From Chryseobacterium gallinarum (lineage in GTDB: Bacteria > Bacteroidota > Bacteroidia > Flavobacteriales > Weeksellaceae), in NCBI RefSeq assembly GCF_001021975.1, contig NZ_CP009928.1, positions 3,414,001-3,478,000 on the forward strand: 64,000 nucleotides of DNA. Reading direction: 5' to 3'. The notes beneath the pieces were generated by a model. That model searched no databases. It saw only the letters and a list, made by a program, of their open reading frames with translations, and was not told the DNA's origin. The translations under genes and the position numbers were made by a program. The first letter of the stretch is position 1, and every line of letters starts with the position of its first letter. Below are positions 1 to 7,185 of this stretch, in pieces.

Positions 1-31
1 GTATTAATATGTCTGTAGGTTGAAGGTTCAT
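1..31 (-). CDS. possible start of a leftward gene, cut by window edge
   Basis: An ATG read leftward at 31-29 opens a frame (MNLQPTDILI...) that stays open to the window edge. It follows the leftward small genes at 113-599 in the same orientation, so it may be the next gene of that phage-like operon. Only ten codons are visible, so no function can be given and the call rests on position alone. Confidence 0.25.
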   Translation of the reverse strand, partial: MNLQPTDILI

Positions 32-46
32 TTTTTTATTAAAGTG

Positions 47-110
47 TCCGACTCTCCGGATCTGTTTTGTTCCCGCCGTGGTGTCGAAACCACGCAAGGC
101 CGTGGCGGGA
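47..110. repeat. GC-rich double hairpin near the left edge
   Basis: Two inverted repeats sit side by side. The first is TCCG-actctc-CGGA at 47-60. The second has an outer stem TCCCGCC / GGCGGGA (71-77 with 104-110) enclosing an inner stem GTGGT / ACCAC. The block is far richer in G+C than its surroundings. It lies between the leftward 52-aa gene and the possible leftward start at 31. It could be a terminator, a recombination or transfer site of the element, or a dispersed repeat; the sequence alone does not decide. Confidence 0.5.
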
Positions 111-112
111 TT

Positions 113-271
113 TTAAAAAATTTCTGAAATGTCAATTTTTACGATGACTCTATACAATGAAAGCATCTCATCATAAAAATTTTCTTGTACAGCAATTTTA
201 GACTCTCCTGAACGGAAATATACTTGCTTGCCATATCCAACTAATTCACAAATAATTTTATAGGATCTCAT
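113..271 (-). CDS. small hypothetical protein, 52 aa
   Basis: The ATG at 271 opens a 52-residue frame (MRSYKIICELVGYG...VIVKIDISEIF) ending at TAA 113-115. The composition is that of a real protein: alternating hydrophobic and charged residues, with a probable beta-strand pattern at the start and end. No family is recognised. The start overlaps the stop of a preceding 34-codon frame in an ATGA arrangement, typical of translationally coupled phage genes. It follows the Cro-like gene in the same direction, so it is probably an early gene of the same element. Confidence 0.55.
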   Translation of the reverse strand: MRSYKIICELVGYGKQVYFRSGESKIAVQENFYDEMLSLYRVIVKIDISEIF

Positions 272-372
272 ATTGTTTTAAATGTTTTGCGAATCCTATA
301 TTTACCAAATAGTAACCACTCGTAACCGATTACCTTTCTGCAAAAATTGTCGTTACTGATACTTGACGACAT
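268..372 (-). CDS. possible small ORF, 34 aa, ATGA-coupled to the next gene
   Basis: A frame from ATG 372 to TGA 268-270 encodes 34 residues (MSSSISNDNFCRKVIGYEWL...). Its stop overlaps the start of the 52-aa gene as ATGA, the main argument for translation. A competing 26-codon frame (MKTFKKLVQS..., 330-410) starts just after the Cro-like gene and overlaps this one in another frame; at most one of the two is likely to be real. Neither matches a known family by eye. Confidence 0.3.
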   Translation of the reverse strand: MSSSISNDNFCRKVIGYEWLLFGKYRIRKTFKTI

Positions 373-419
373 TTAATAATCGATTGTACTAACTTTTTAA
401 ATGTTTTCATATTCTATTA

Positions 420-599
420 TTATTTATTGTTAGTTAATTTCTTTAATTCGTTCAAAATCTTAAGTCCCTTTCCTCTGGTTGGAATTCGCTCAGCTCTTGC
501 GATTTTCCCCACATATTCAGCATTAGTATTATGTTTTTTTGCAATAGACTGATATGGGGTTTCACTTCTAAGTTTAATTTTTTTGGCTAACGTCTCCAT
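420..599 (-). CDS. small helix-turn-helix, Cro-like DNA-binding protein
   Basis: The start is taken at ATG 599 (METLAKKIKL...), giving 59 residues; an upstream extension to 704 would cross the divergent operator region and reads as a Cys/Phe-rich non-protein stretch. Residues 14-40 (YQSIAKKHNTNAEYVGKIAR, then ERIPTRGKG) fit a helix-turn-helix followed by a basic wing. The gene diverges from the CI-like repressor at 719, with palindromic operators between them, as in a phage cro/cI switch. The Cro role is inferred from this arrangement. Known phage Cro proteins are of similar size. Confidence 0.6.
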   Translation of the reverse strand: METLAKKIKLRSETPYQSIAKKHNTNAEYVGKIARAERIPTRGKGLKILNELKKLTNNK

Positions 600-647
600 T
601 TTTTCTTTAGATTTGTACCGTTTATTGAGTACAAATATATAACAAAG

Positions 648-663
648 TTGCGAATTACCGCAA
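648..663. promoter_or_regulatory. operator-like palindrome O1 (TTGC-N8-GCAA)
   Basis: TTGC-gaattacc-GCAA lies in the divergent region between the Cro-like gene (start 599) and the CI-like repressor (start 719). Its centre is 22 bp, about two helical turns, from that of O2. It is a likely binding site for one of the two regulators. Confidence 0.55.
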
Positions 664-669
664 TAAAAA

Positions 670-685
670 ATGCAAAAAATTGCAA
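670..685. promoter_or_regulatory. operator-like palindrome O2 (ATGC-N8-GCAA)
   Basis: ATGC-aaaaaatt-GCAA has the same half-site spacing as O1 with one base changed in the left half. It lies between O1 and the repressor start at 719, where bound repressor could control its own promoter as well as the leftward genes. Confidence 0.5.
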
Positions 686-718
686 TTTTATTACGGTTTC
701 CCATTTTTATTAATTATC

Positions 719-1471
719 ATGCTGAAAATCAAAGAGATACGAGAGAGCAAAAATATTACACAAGACGAAATGGTTTTACGGACAGGAATTCCAAAGCGTT
801 CTTATGTAGATTATGAGAATGGGAAAAGTGATATCCAACTCAGTAAGTTGCAAAAAATCGCAACAGCATTAAACGTAACTGTAGGTTATTTAATAGGAGA
901 AACTAAAAGTGAAAATTTAGTTATCATTGAAAACGATAACAATAATGATAACCTTTTTGATAATAAACCAAAAGTAAAAAGTAAGTTATCAATCGATGGA
1001 GAAGTTATCGGAATTAATGAATACAATAGCGAATATATTGAGGTGATGCGAAAGCTCAAATTTGCAGACAGTATTAGTATTACAGATCACGGAGCTCCAT
1101 TCTATGAACTTCCTGTAAGTGCGGGCCGTGTACATGAACTTATCGACATGCAGGAACGACCTACAGGGTATATAAATTTACCTGGAATTAATTGTGATGC
1201 ATTTTTCCCAATTACAGGAGCTTCTTTTGAACCATTTATAAGGGCTGGAGATATAATTGGAATAAACTTTATAGATAAATGGGAGAATTTAGATCCTGAT
1301 TGTATCTATCTAATTATTACATATGATCAAAGAATGATCAAAAGATTAATGAATCACCCTACAGATAGTACATTATTGATATGCGTATCACCAAACTATA
1401 AAGAATTCAATATAGATAAGTTTACAATACGATACATCCATAAGGTCACATTCTGTGGACGTTCTATTTAA
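719..1471 (+). CDS. CI/LexA-type repressor: XRE helix-turn-helix plus S24 autopeptidase domain
   Basis: A phage-type transcriptional repressor of 250 aa from ATG 719; an alternative start at 680 would add 13 hydrophobic residues and run through operator O2. Residues 1-60 are an XRE/Cro-CI helix-turn-helix (TQDEMVLRTGIPKRSY, then NVTVGYLIGE). A Asn/Lys-rich linker follows to about 100. Residues 105-250 are an S24 (LexA/UmuD-like) domain with an Ala135-Gly136 cleavage bond in PVSAGRV, Ser169 in the GASFEPF turn and Lys208 in MIKRL, so the autocleavage dyad looks intact. The family is normally inactivated by RecA-stimulated self-cleavage during DNA damage. The divergent Cro-like gene and the TTGC-N8-GCAA palindromes support an immunity switch. 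No integrase is visible in the window. Confidence 0.85.
   Translation: MLKIKEIRESKNITQDEMVLRTGIPKRSYVDYENGKSDIQLSKLQKIATALNVTVGYLIGETKSENLVIIENDNNNDNLFDNKPKVKSKLSIDGEVIGINEYNSEYIEVMRKLKFADSISITDHGAPFYELPVSAGRVHELIDMQERPTGYINLPGINCDAFFPITGASFEPFIRAGDIIGINFIDKWENLDPDCIYLIITYDQRMIKRLMNHPTDSTLLICVSPNYKEFNIDKFTIRYIHKVTFCGRSI
848..863. promoter_or_regulatory. operator-like palindrome O3 inside the repressor gene
   Basis: TTGC-aaaaaatc-GCAA, within the repressor coding region, has exactly the same half-sites and 8-bp spacer as O1. Its centre is about 178 bp from that of O2, close to a whole number of helical turns. An intragenic third operator would allow looping, but the AT-rich codons here could also produce it by chance. 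Confidence 0.35.
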
Positions 1472-1689
1472 TTTAGTTAATAAAATAATATTAAAAAGCG
1501 TTTGAAATTAACATGCAAAGTATTTACCCACTTCTAAAATGAACATTTAATTAATATGAAACTATTGCAAATTAAACTGTTTCAGCTGTTGAGGCCTTTA
1601 CTTTTGGTTTTACCGTCTAAGCTTAAAATAGTATGAAATAGCTATCAACCACCGGTAGCTATTCATATAACTTTAAAAAAAAATTATAT
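1472..1689. other. intergenic, with a 1636-1665 hairpin
   Basis: No convincing gene was found in these 218 bp between the repressor and the FMN reductase. The clearest structure is ATAGCTA (1638-1644) / TAGCTAT (1656-1662), extendable to about ten pairs with one bulge. It has no following T run, so it is not an obvious terminator. If 1-1471 belongs to an integrated element, the element-chromosome junction should lie in this stretch. Confidence 0.4.
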
Positions 1690-2241
1690 ATGAAAATCTT
1701 AGCAATAGCAGGAAGTAACTCAGAAGTTTCCATGAACAAACAATTGGTAACCTATGCATCAACATTGTTTGAAAATGCAGAAGTGGAAGTAATCGATCTA
1801 AATCCTTTCGAAATGCCAATCTATAAGCATGAAAGAGAATTGGCAAACGGTGTTCCGCAGGAAGCTTATAATTTTGCAGCAAAAATCGATGGAGCAGAGG
1901 TGTTATTGGTAGCTTTAGGAGAGCATAACGGAACCTATTCCACGGCGTTTAAAAATGTGTTCGACTGGGTGTCAAGAATCAAAGACAGAACCGTATGGAA
2001 CGAAGTGCCAATGCTACTGATGTCTACATCTCCCGGAGGAAGAGGTGGAGCAGGAGTTTTGGAAGCTGCATCGAAGCGTTTCCCTTTCCATGGAGGAAAT
2101 GTGGTGGAAACTTTCTCCCTTCCATTCTTCAATGATAACTTTGATAAAGCAGCTCAAAAGATTTCTAACGAAGAGAAAGACAATGAGTTAAAGGAGAAAA
2201 TAAAAAAGATTGCAGCCATTGAATCTATTCTTGAAAAATAG
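1690..2241 (+). CDS. NADPH-dependent FMN reductase family protein
   Basis: A 183-aa flavodoxin-fold reductase that would transfer electrons from NAD(P)H through FMN to an undetermined acceptor such as a quinone, azo or chromate compound. The N-terminus has the phosphate-binding GSNSEVSMN (8-16). A mid-protein EHNGTYSTAFKNVFDWVSR matches the family's E-Y/H-N-G-S and K-N-A-x-D-W segment, and SPGGRGGAGVL follows. The length fits the family. It has no evident operon partner: the next unit begins with its own promoter only 3 bp after the stop. The substrate cannot be predicted. Confidence 0.85.
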   Translation: MKILAIAGSNSEVSMNKQLVTYASTLFENAEVEVIDLNPFEMPIYKHERELANGVPQEAYNFAAKIDGAEVLLVALGEHNGTYSTAFKNVFDWVSRIKDRTVWNEVPMLLMSTSPGGRGGAGVLEAASKRFPFHGGNVVETFSLPFFNDNFDKAAQKISNEEKDNELKEKIKKIAAIESILEK

Positions 2242-2243
2242 AA

Positions 2244-2274
2244 TTTGAATATTCATTTAAAATTACTATTTTTG
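2244..2274 (+). promoter_or_regulatory. flavobacterial promoter TTTG-N19-TAttTTTG
   Basis: TTTG at 2244-2247 and TATTTTTG at 2267-2274 are separated by 19 bp, matching the Bacteroidota sigma-A consensus (-33 TTTG, -7 TAnnTTTG). It is the best-scoring promoter by eye in the window. Transcription should start around 2280, just ahead of a short ORF at 2290. Confidence 0.6.
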
Positions 2275-2280
2275 CAAAAA

Positions 2281-2404
2281 GAAAAAGAGATGAAAATTCA
2301 GACCTCCTATAAACAATGTTTTTCTCATAAAGGGAAAATTGTGGGCTCTGAAATTCTGAGATAAAATAACGGCCGATAATCTGAAAAGATTGTCGGCTTT
2401 TTTG
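2281..2404 (+). ncRNA. putative small transcript or attenuated leader upstream of purM, with a 24-codon ORF
   Basis: A promoter at 2244-2274 and an intrinsic terminator at 2371-2404 delimit a predicted RNA of about 125 nt. Inside lies a complete ATG-to-TAA frame at 2290-2364 encoding MKIQTSYKQCFSHKGKIVGS-EILR. The unit stands just before the purine genes, so it could be a leader peptide with attenuator, a riboswitch-like leader or a free small RNA. It does not resemble the purine, PRPP or ZTP riboswitch consensus as I know them. The boundaries are inferred from sequence only. Confidence 0.4.
2371..2404 (+). terminator. intrinsic terminator before purM
   Basis: An 11-bp stem GCCGATAATCT / AGATTGTCGGC with one G-T pair and a GAAA loop is followed by six T residues. 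It ends the short transcript that starts near 2280. Read-through or antitermination would extend that transcript into purM. Confidence 0.75.
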
Positions 2405-2443
2405 TTTTCTAAATTTGAATATAAAAGTAATTGAAATATTAAA

Positions 2444-2518
2444 GATACAAGACTCCAGAAGCCAGATACCAATAGTCTGAAATCTGAAATCTGAAATCTG
2501 AAAATCTAAAAATCTAAG
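2444..2518 (+). repeat. degenerate heptamer hairpin A, upstream of purM
   Basis: The right arm is a near-tandem repeat of TCTGAAA (about five copies from 2475). The left arm carries related words in the opposite sense (ccagaagccagata), so the arms pair imperfectly into a long hairpin. It lies directly before the purM start. Confidence 0.55.
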
Positions 2519-2523
2519 CAGAC

Positions 2524-3516
2524 ATGAGCAACACTTACAAATCAGCAGGAGTAGACAAAGAAGAAGGATACAAAACGGTTGACAAGATCAAAAAAGCGGT
2601 CGGTGAAACCCACAATTCCAATGTATTGAATCATTTGGGAAGTTTTGGTGCTTTCTATGAAATCGGAGGATACAGGAATCCGGTTCTTGTTTCAGGAACA
2701 GATGGAGTAGGGACCAAGCTGAAAGTGGCTTTAGATACTAAGAAATACGATTCTATCGGAGTAGATTGCTTCGCAATGTGTGCCAATGATATTCTGTGCC
2801 ACGGTGCAAAACCTTTATTCTTTTTAGATTATCTGGCTTGTGGGAAGCTGGATTCTGAAATTGCAGCAGAAATCGTTTTAGGAATGGTGGAAGCCTGTAA
2901 GGATAACAACTGTGCATTAATCGGTGGAGAAACTGCTGAAATGCCGGGAATGTACCAGCCGGGAGATTACGATGTGGCAGGATTTTGTGTAGGAATCGTA
3001 GAAAAAGACCAGATCATTGACGGTTCCAAAATTAAAGCAGGTAATAAAATTATTGCATTGCCAAGCTCAGGGTTCCACTCAAATGGATTCTCTTTAGTAA
3101 GAAAAGTATTCCCGGATTTTGAAGAAGAATTTGAAGGAAAACCTTTATACGAAACCCTTTTAGTGCCTACAAGATTATACTATAAAGATATTCATAAAGT
3201 ATTGGAAGAAATCGAAGTAAGCGGGATTGCTCACATTACAGGCGGAGGCCTTTATGAAAACGTTCCGAGAATTATTCCTGAAGGACTTTGTGCATCTATT
3301 GACGGTTCAAAAATCAGAATACCAAGTGTAATGCTTGAACTGGAAAAAAGAGGTGGAGTAGCCCGCGAAGAAATGTTCGGAACATTCAATATGGGTGTAG
3401 GGATGGTGATCGTAGTAGATGCGGAACATGCAGAAAAAATATTACACCTTTTAGATGATGCTTACGAAATCGGGGAAATCACTGAAGGAGCAGAAAAAAT
3501 CAATTTGAAATTTTAA
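2524..3516 (+). CDS. purM: phosphoribosylformylglycinamidine cyclo-ligase (AIR synthetase)
   Basis: Closes the imidazole ring: FGAM plus ATP gives AIR, the fifth step of purine synthesis, in the cytosol. The 330-aa length is normal. Family motifs include SGTDGVGTKLKVA (57-69), the GGETAEMPGMY loop, SSGFHSNGFSLVRK and the ATP-side GGGLYENVPR. It is the first gene of the purM-purN-purH-purD-guaA cluster, 75 bp before purN. A putative short leader RNA with terminator and a heptamer hairpin precede it and may regulate it. Confidence 0.97.
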   Translation: MSNTYKSAGVDKEEGYKTVDKIKKAVGETHNSNVLNHLGSFGAFYEIGGYRNPVLVSGTDGVGTKLKVALDTKKYDSIGVDCFAMCANDILCHGAKPLFFLDYLACGKLDSEIAAEIVLGMVEACKDNNCALIGGETAEMPGMYQPGDYDVAGFCVGIVEKDQIIDGSKIKAGNKIIALPSSGFHSNGFSLVRKVFPDFEEEFEGKPLYETLLVPTRLYYKDIHKVLEEIEVSGIAHITGGGLYENVPRIIPEGLCASIDGSKIRIPSVMLELEKRGGVAREEMFGTFNMGVGMVIVVDAEHAEKILHLLDDAYEIGEITEGAEKINLKF

Positions 3517-3519
3517 ATG

Positions 3520-3588
3520 ACATCAGATTTCAGACACCAGACATCAGACTTTAAGTCTGTAATCTGATATCTGATATCTAGCATCTGA
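3520..3588 (+). repeat. degenerate heptamer hairpin B, between purM and purN
   Basis: The left arm holds several CAGA(C/T) words (catcagatttcagacacc...) and the right arm several ATCTGAT words. They are imperfect reverse complements around a perfect core CAGACTT-t-AAGTCTG at about 3545-3559. Nearly the whole spacer is one hairpin. Confidence 0.6.
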
Positions 3589-3591
3589 ATA

Positions 3592-4155
3592 ATGAAGAAC
3601 ATTGTAGTACTCGTATCCGGTTCAGGAACCAATCTGCAGAGAATCATTGATACTATTGACTCGGGAGAGATCCAGAATGCAAAAGTGGCTTTAGTGGTAG
3701 CAGACAGAGAATGTTTCGGATTGGAAAGAGCAAAGAATCATAATATAGAAAACATACTGATTCCAAGAGGAAAGAATTTCAGCAGCGAATTGGCTAAAGT
3801 AATTCCACAAGATACAGACCTTATTGTACTGGCAGGATTTTTATCCATTTTGAAACCTGAATTCTGTGAAAACTGGAACGGTAAAATAATTAATATTCAT
3901 CCGGCATTGCTTCCGAAATTCGGAGGAAAAGGAATGTGGGGAATGAATGTACACAACGCCGTTATTGAAGCCAGGGAAGCAGAAAGTGGGGCAACGGTAC
4001 ATTTTGTGACTCCGGGTATTGATGAGGGAGAAGCTATTCTTCAGAAATCTTTTGAAGTAACTGCTGACGATACTCCTGAAACATTAGCCCAGAAAGTTCA
4101 TCAGATCGAATATGAAATATTTCCCTTAGCGATCAATAAGGTACTGGGAAACTAA
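3592..4155 (+). CDS. purN: phosphoribosylglycinamide formyltransferase (GART)
   Basis: Transfers the formyl group of 10-formyl-tetrahydrofolate to GAR, the third step of purine synthesis. The 187 aa show the N-terminal GSGTN phosphate loop (10-14), the catalytic triad Asn101, His103 (NIHPALLPKFGG) and Asp144 (GIDEGEA), and the folate-binding segment between them. This is the folate-dependent PurN type, not the formate-dependent PurT. It lies in the pur cluster, separated from both neighbours by hairpin-forming spacers. Confidence 0.96.
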   Translation: MKNIVVLVSGSGTNLQRIIDTIDSGEIQNAKVALVVADRECFGLERAKNHNIENILIPRGKNFSSELAKVIPQDTDLIVLAGFLSILKPEFCENWNGKIINIHPALLPKFGGKGMWGMNVHNAVIEAREAESGATVHFVTPGIDEGEAILQKSFEVTADDTPETLAQKVHQIEYEIFPLAINKVLGN

Positions 4156-4164
4156 TAAATATAA

Positions 4165-4237
4165 CAATGTACCAGTGTACCAATTTACCAATGTTGAAGG
4201 TATTGTTACATTGCTAGACTGATACATTGCTACATTA
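4165..4237 (+). repeat. degenerate heptamer hairpin C, between purN and purH
   Basis: The left arm is a repeat of GTACCA / TTACCA words; the right arm repeats ACATTGCTA / ATACATTG words that are imperfectly complementary to it. The architecture matches hairpins A, B and D but the vocabulary differs. Confidence 0.55.
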
Positions 4238-4267
4238 TCAAAAAAATCTAAGTAAAATAAAAAGTAA

Positions 4268-4308
4268 TCCGGAGGTGAAAGAACCGGGTACAGTTTGAAA
4301 TAACTGTG
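4268..4308 (+). other. two short stem-loops in the purH leader
   Basis: CCGG-aggtgaaagaa-CCGG (4269-4287) is followed by ACAGTT-tgaaat-AACTGT (4290-4307), about 20 bp ahead of the purH start. They may be a structured 5' leader or part of an RNA element. No T run follows, so they are not terminators. I could not match them to a known riboswitch. Confidence 0.3.
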
Positions 4309-4328
4309 AAAAGTAAAAATTGAAAGTA

Positions 4329-5846
4329 ATGAGTAAAAAGAGAGTTTTAATCAGTGTTTCTGACAAAAGTGGCTTAATAGAATTCGCACAGTTTTTGGAA
4401 GCTCAGAATTATGAGTTGATTTCTACAGGAGGAACGTTCAAACATTTGAAAGACGCTGGTTTAAATCCTGTTCAGATCGATGAAATTACCAATTTCCCTG
4501 AAATGTTGGACGGAAGAGTGAAAACCTTGCATCCAAAAGTTCATGGCGGACTTTTAGCAGTCCGTACCAACGAAGAGCACATGAAAACCGTTCAGGAACA
4601 CGGAATTGGTCTGATTGACATGGTTATCGTAAACCTTTACCCTTTCTTTGAAAATGTGAACAAAGACATTTCTTTACACGAAAAAGTAGAGTTTATTGAT
4701 ATCGGAGGGCCATCAATGCTTCGTTCTGCAGCAAAAAACTTTGATTCTGTAACCGTAATTACTGATGTGGAAGACTATACAACAGTAAAGCTGGAAATGG
4801 AGCAAAATGGAGACACTTACATTGAAACCCGTAAAAAGCTTGCAGGAAAAGTATTCAACCTTACTTCTGCTTATGATGCTGCTATTTCAAGAATGCTTTT
4901 AGGTGAAGAATATCCAACGTATTTAAATGCTTCATACAAAAAAGTATCTGATCTGAGATACGGTGAAAATCCTCATCAGACTGCAGCTTACTATGTTTCT
5001 ACTTTCGAGAACGGAGCTATGAAAGACTTTGAACAGCTTGGAGGTAAAGAACTTTCTTTCAACAACCTTCGTGATATGGACCTTTGCTGGAAAGTAGTCA
5101 ACGAGTTCAAAGAAGAAATGGCCTGTTGCGCTGTAAAACACTCTACACCTTGTGGTGTGGCGATCGGAACTTCCGCATTGGAAACATACCAGAAAACTTT
5201 CGAATGCGATCCGGTTTCTATTTTTGGCGGAATTGTTGCTATGAACTATAAGATTGATGCGGCAACAGCTGAAGAACTGAACAAAACTTTCCTTGAAATC
5301 GTAATGGCCCCTGAGTTTGATGAAGAGGCCCTGGAAATCTTAAGAAAAAAGAAAAACCTTAGAATTATCAAAATCGTAAACCCTGTTTCAGATAAACAAA
5401 CCTGGGTAAAGGTTGATGGCGGTATTTTAGTTCAGGACAATGATCTTCATTTCTCTGATGACATTAAGGTAGTTACTGAAGTACAGCCTACAGAAGCACA
5501 GAAAAAAGCATTGCTTTTCTCTCAGAGAGTGGTAAAATATGTAAAGTCAAACGCTATTGTTGTTTCCAACGGAATCCAGGCATTCGGAATCGGAGGAGGA
5601 CAGGTTAACAGAATCTGGGCAACACAACAGGCTATCGAAAGAGCAAAGGAAAAATTCTCCGGAGATCTGGTATTGGCTTCAGATGCGTTTTTCCCTTTCC
5701 GTGATGTAGTGGACTTCTGCGCCCAGGAAGGTATCAAGGCAATTATTCAGCCGGGTGGAAGTGTAAAAGATCAGGATAGCATAGAAGCTGCTAATGAGCA
5801 TGGTATCCCGATGATGTTTACAGGTGTCAGACACTTTTTCCACTAA
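4329..5846 (+). CDS. purH: bifunctional AICAR transformylase / IMP cyclohydrolase
   Basis: Performs the last two steps to IMP: formylation of AICAR and ring closure of FAICAR. ATG 4329 ([15 protein letters not shown]) is chosen over a TTG three codons upstream, giving 505 aa. The N-terminal about 190 residues form the MGS-like IMP cyclohydrolase ([27 protein letters not shown]). The C-terminal part is the transformylase, with the catalytic Lys-His in [20 protein letters not shown] and a late GGSVKDQD. Length and order are normal. Confidence 0.97.
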   Translation: MSKKRVLISVSDKSGLIEFAQFLEAQNYELISTGGTFKHLKDAGLNPVQIDEITNFPEMLDGRVKTLHPKVHGGLLAVRTNEEHMKTVQEHGIGLIDMVIVNLYPFFENVNKDISLHEKVEFIDIGGPSMLRSAAKNFDSVTVITDVEDYTTVKLEMEQNGDTYIETRKKLAGKVFNLTSAYDAAISRMLLGEEYPTYLNASYKKVSDLRYGENPHQTAAYYVSTFENGAMKDFEQLGGKELSFNNLRDMDLCWKVVNEFKEEMACCAVKHSTPCGVAIGTSALETYQKTFECDPVSIFGGIVAMNYKIDAATAEELNKTFLEIVMAPEFDEEALEILRKKKNLRIIKIVNPVSDKQTWVKVDGGILVQDNDLHFSDDIKVVTEVQPTEAQKKALLFSQRVVKYVKSNAIVVSNGIQAFGIGGGQVNRIWATQQAIERAKEKFSGDLVLASDAFFPFRDVVDFCAQEGIKAIIQPGGSVKDQDSIEAANEHGIPMMFTGVRHFFH

Positions 5847-5874
5847 TTAAAATAGAATTAAAAAATAATCAGGG

Positions 5875-5907
5875 ATTGTATTTATAGCATTCAAAATTAT
5901 ATATTTG
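5875..5907 (+). promoter_or_regulatory. candidate promoter for purD
   Basis: ATTG (5875-5878) and TATATTTG (5900-5907) are 21 bp apart, close to the flavobacterial -33/-7 consensus. The purD start is at 5936. This is the one pur spacer with no heptamer hairpin, so purD and possibly guaA may have their own promoter. Confidence 0.5.
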
Positions 5908-5935
5908 TAAATTAAGACTAGATAATAAATAAAGT

Positions 5936-7174
5936 ATGAGAATATTAATCATAGGTGAAGGCGGTAGAGAATCTGCTTTAGCGGCAAAGCTTCAGAATGA
6001 CCCGAGAATTTCTAAAATGTTTTTTGCCAACGGGAATGCTACTACCGATGTAATAGGGAAAAATGTTCATTTATCAGAAATCAAAGAACTTAGAGATTTC
6101 GCTATTAAAGAAAAGATTGATCTTACGATTGTAGGTCCTGAAGCTCCATTGGTAGCTGGTTTAAAGGATGAGTTTAAAAAACACGATCTTAAAGTTTTTG
6201 GTCCTACCCAGAAGGTGGCAAGCCTGGAAGGAAGTAAAGCATTCTCTAAGAAATTTATGCAGACCTATGATATCAAAACAGCCAGGGCTGTAGTATTTGA
6301 TTCATATAATGAAGCGGTAGAATATGTAAAAACACAGGAGTATCCTTTAGTAATCAAGGCAAGTGGTTTAGCAGGCGGAAAAGGAGTTGTTATCTGTGAC
6401 AACCTTGAAGAAGCTGAAGCAACGATCCATGATTTCATGATCAGAAGAATCTATGGTGATGCCGGAATCCGTTTAGTTATCGAAGAATATTTACAAGGTT
6501 TTGAAGCTTCTATCATCGCTTTCTCTAATGGTGAAAAACTTTTCCCTTGTGTAGCTGCAAAAGATTATAAAAAAGCCGGAAACGGAGATACAGGACCTAA
6601 TACAGGAGGTATGGGTTCCGTAGCACCAAGCCCGGAATTTACTCAGGAGCACTATGCAGATTTCGAGAAAAACATCCTGGAACCTACCATTAAAGGTCTT
6701 AAGGCTGAAGGTTTCGGATTTAAAGGAATCATCTTCTTCGGATTGATGGTAACGAAAAACGGTGCTTACCTTCTTGAATATAACATGAGATTCGGAGATC
6801 CTGAAACTCAGGTATTGATGGCACTGATGGAAAACAACCTTCTGGATGTGATCCAGGATTGTATGGAAGGAAAGGATATCGAACTTAAGTTCAAAGACGA
6901 AAAAGCAGTGTGCCTGGTAATGTGCTCAGGAGGTTATCCGAGAAACATTGAAACAGGTTTCGAAATTACAGGAGAAGACAAATTAAAGCACAGTAAATTA
7001 TTATATGCCGGTGCGATCAGAAAAGGAGATAAAGTAGTTTCCAATGGCGGTAGAGTACTGAACATTGTGGCTACAGGAGCTACCTATGAAGATGCCCGCA
7101 AAAAGGTTTACGAAGACGCAGGGCACGTACATTTCGATTACGGCTTCTACAGAGAAGACATCGGAAAGTTTTAA
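5936..7174 (+). CDS. purD: phosphoribosylamine--glycine ligase (GAR synthetase)
   Basis: Joins glycine to phosphoribosylamine with ATP, the second purine step. The 412-aa ATP-grasp enzyme shows an N-terminal GEGGRESALA (7-16), the glycine-rich KASGLAGGKGVV, TGPNTGGMGSVAPSP and the metal-binding EYNMRFGDPETQ. The N-terminal motif reads GGRESA where most PurD have GGREHA; this could be a lineage variant and is not at the ATP-grasp active site. A strong terminator follows, so the purM-purD block ends here and guaA is a separate unit. Confidence 0.96.
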   Translation: MRILIIGEGGRESALAAKLQNDPRISKMFFANGNATTDVIGKNVHLSEIKELRDFAIKEKIDLTIVGPEAPLVAGLKDEFKKHDLKVFGPTQKVASLEGSKAFSKKFMQTYDIKTARAVVFDSYNEAVEYVKTQEYPLVIKASGLAGGKGVVICDNLEEAEATIHDFMIRRIYGDAGIRLVIEEYLQGFEASIIAFSNGEKLFPCVAAKDYKKAGNGDTGPNTGGMGSVAPSPEFTQEHYADFEKNILEPTIKGLKAEGFGFKGIIFFGLMVTKNGAYLLEYNMRFGDPETQVLMALMENNLLDVIQDCMEGKDIELKFKDEKAVCLVMCSGGYPRNIETGFEITGEDKLKHSKLLYAGAIRKGDKVVSNGGRVLNIVATGATYEDARKKVYEDAGHVHFDYGFYREDIGKF

Positions 7175-7185
7175 TAAAAATCACG

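Noticed and set aside
1..112. tRNA or tmRNA 3' end at the left edge
   Set aside because: The hairpins lack a T-arm consensus, a CCA end and a cloverleaf, so no RNA gene was called.
330..410. 26-codon leftward frame MKTFKKLVQS...
   Set aside because: It overlaps the ATGA-coupled 34-codon frame and has no coupling of its own; at most one of the two is real, and the coupled frame was preferred.
600..704. N-terminal extension of the Cro-like gene to 704
   Set aside because: The added 35 residues are Cys/Phe-rich and unlike a regulator, and the DNA is the operator region between divergent genes.
1556..1636. 26-codon frame MKLLQIKLFQLL... in the 1472-1689 spacer
   Set aside because: Very short and hydrophobic-basic, with no RNA or ribosome signal; the opposite strand gives equally protein-like scraps. 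Not enough to call a gene.
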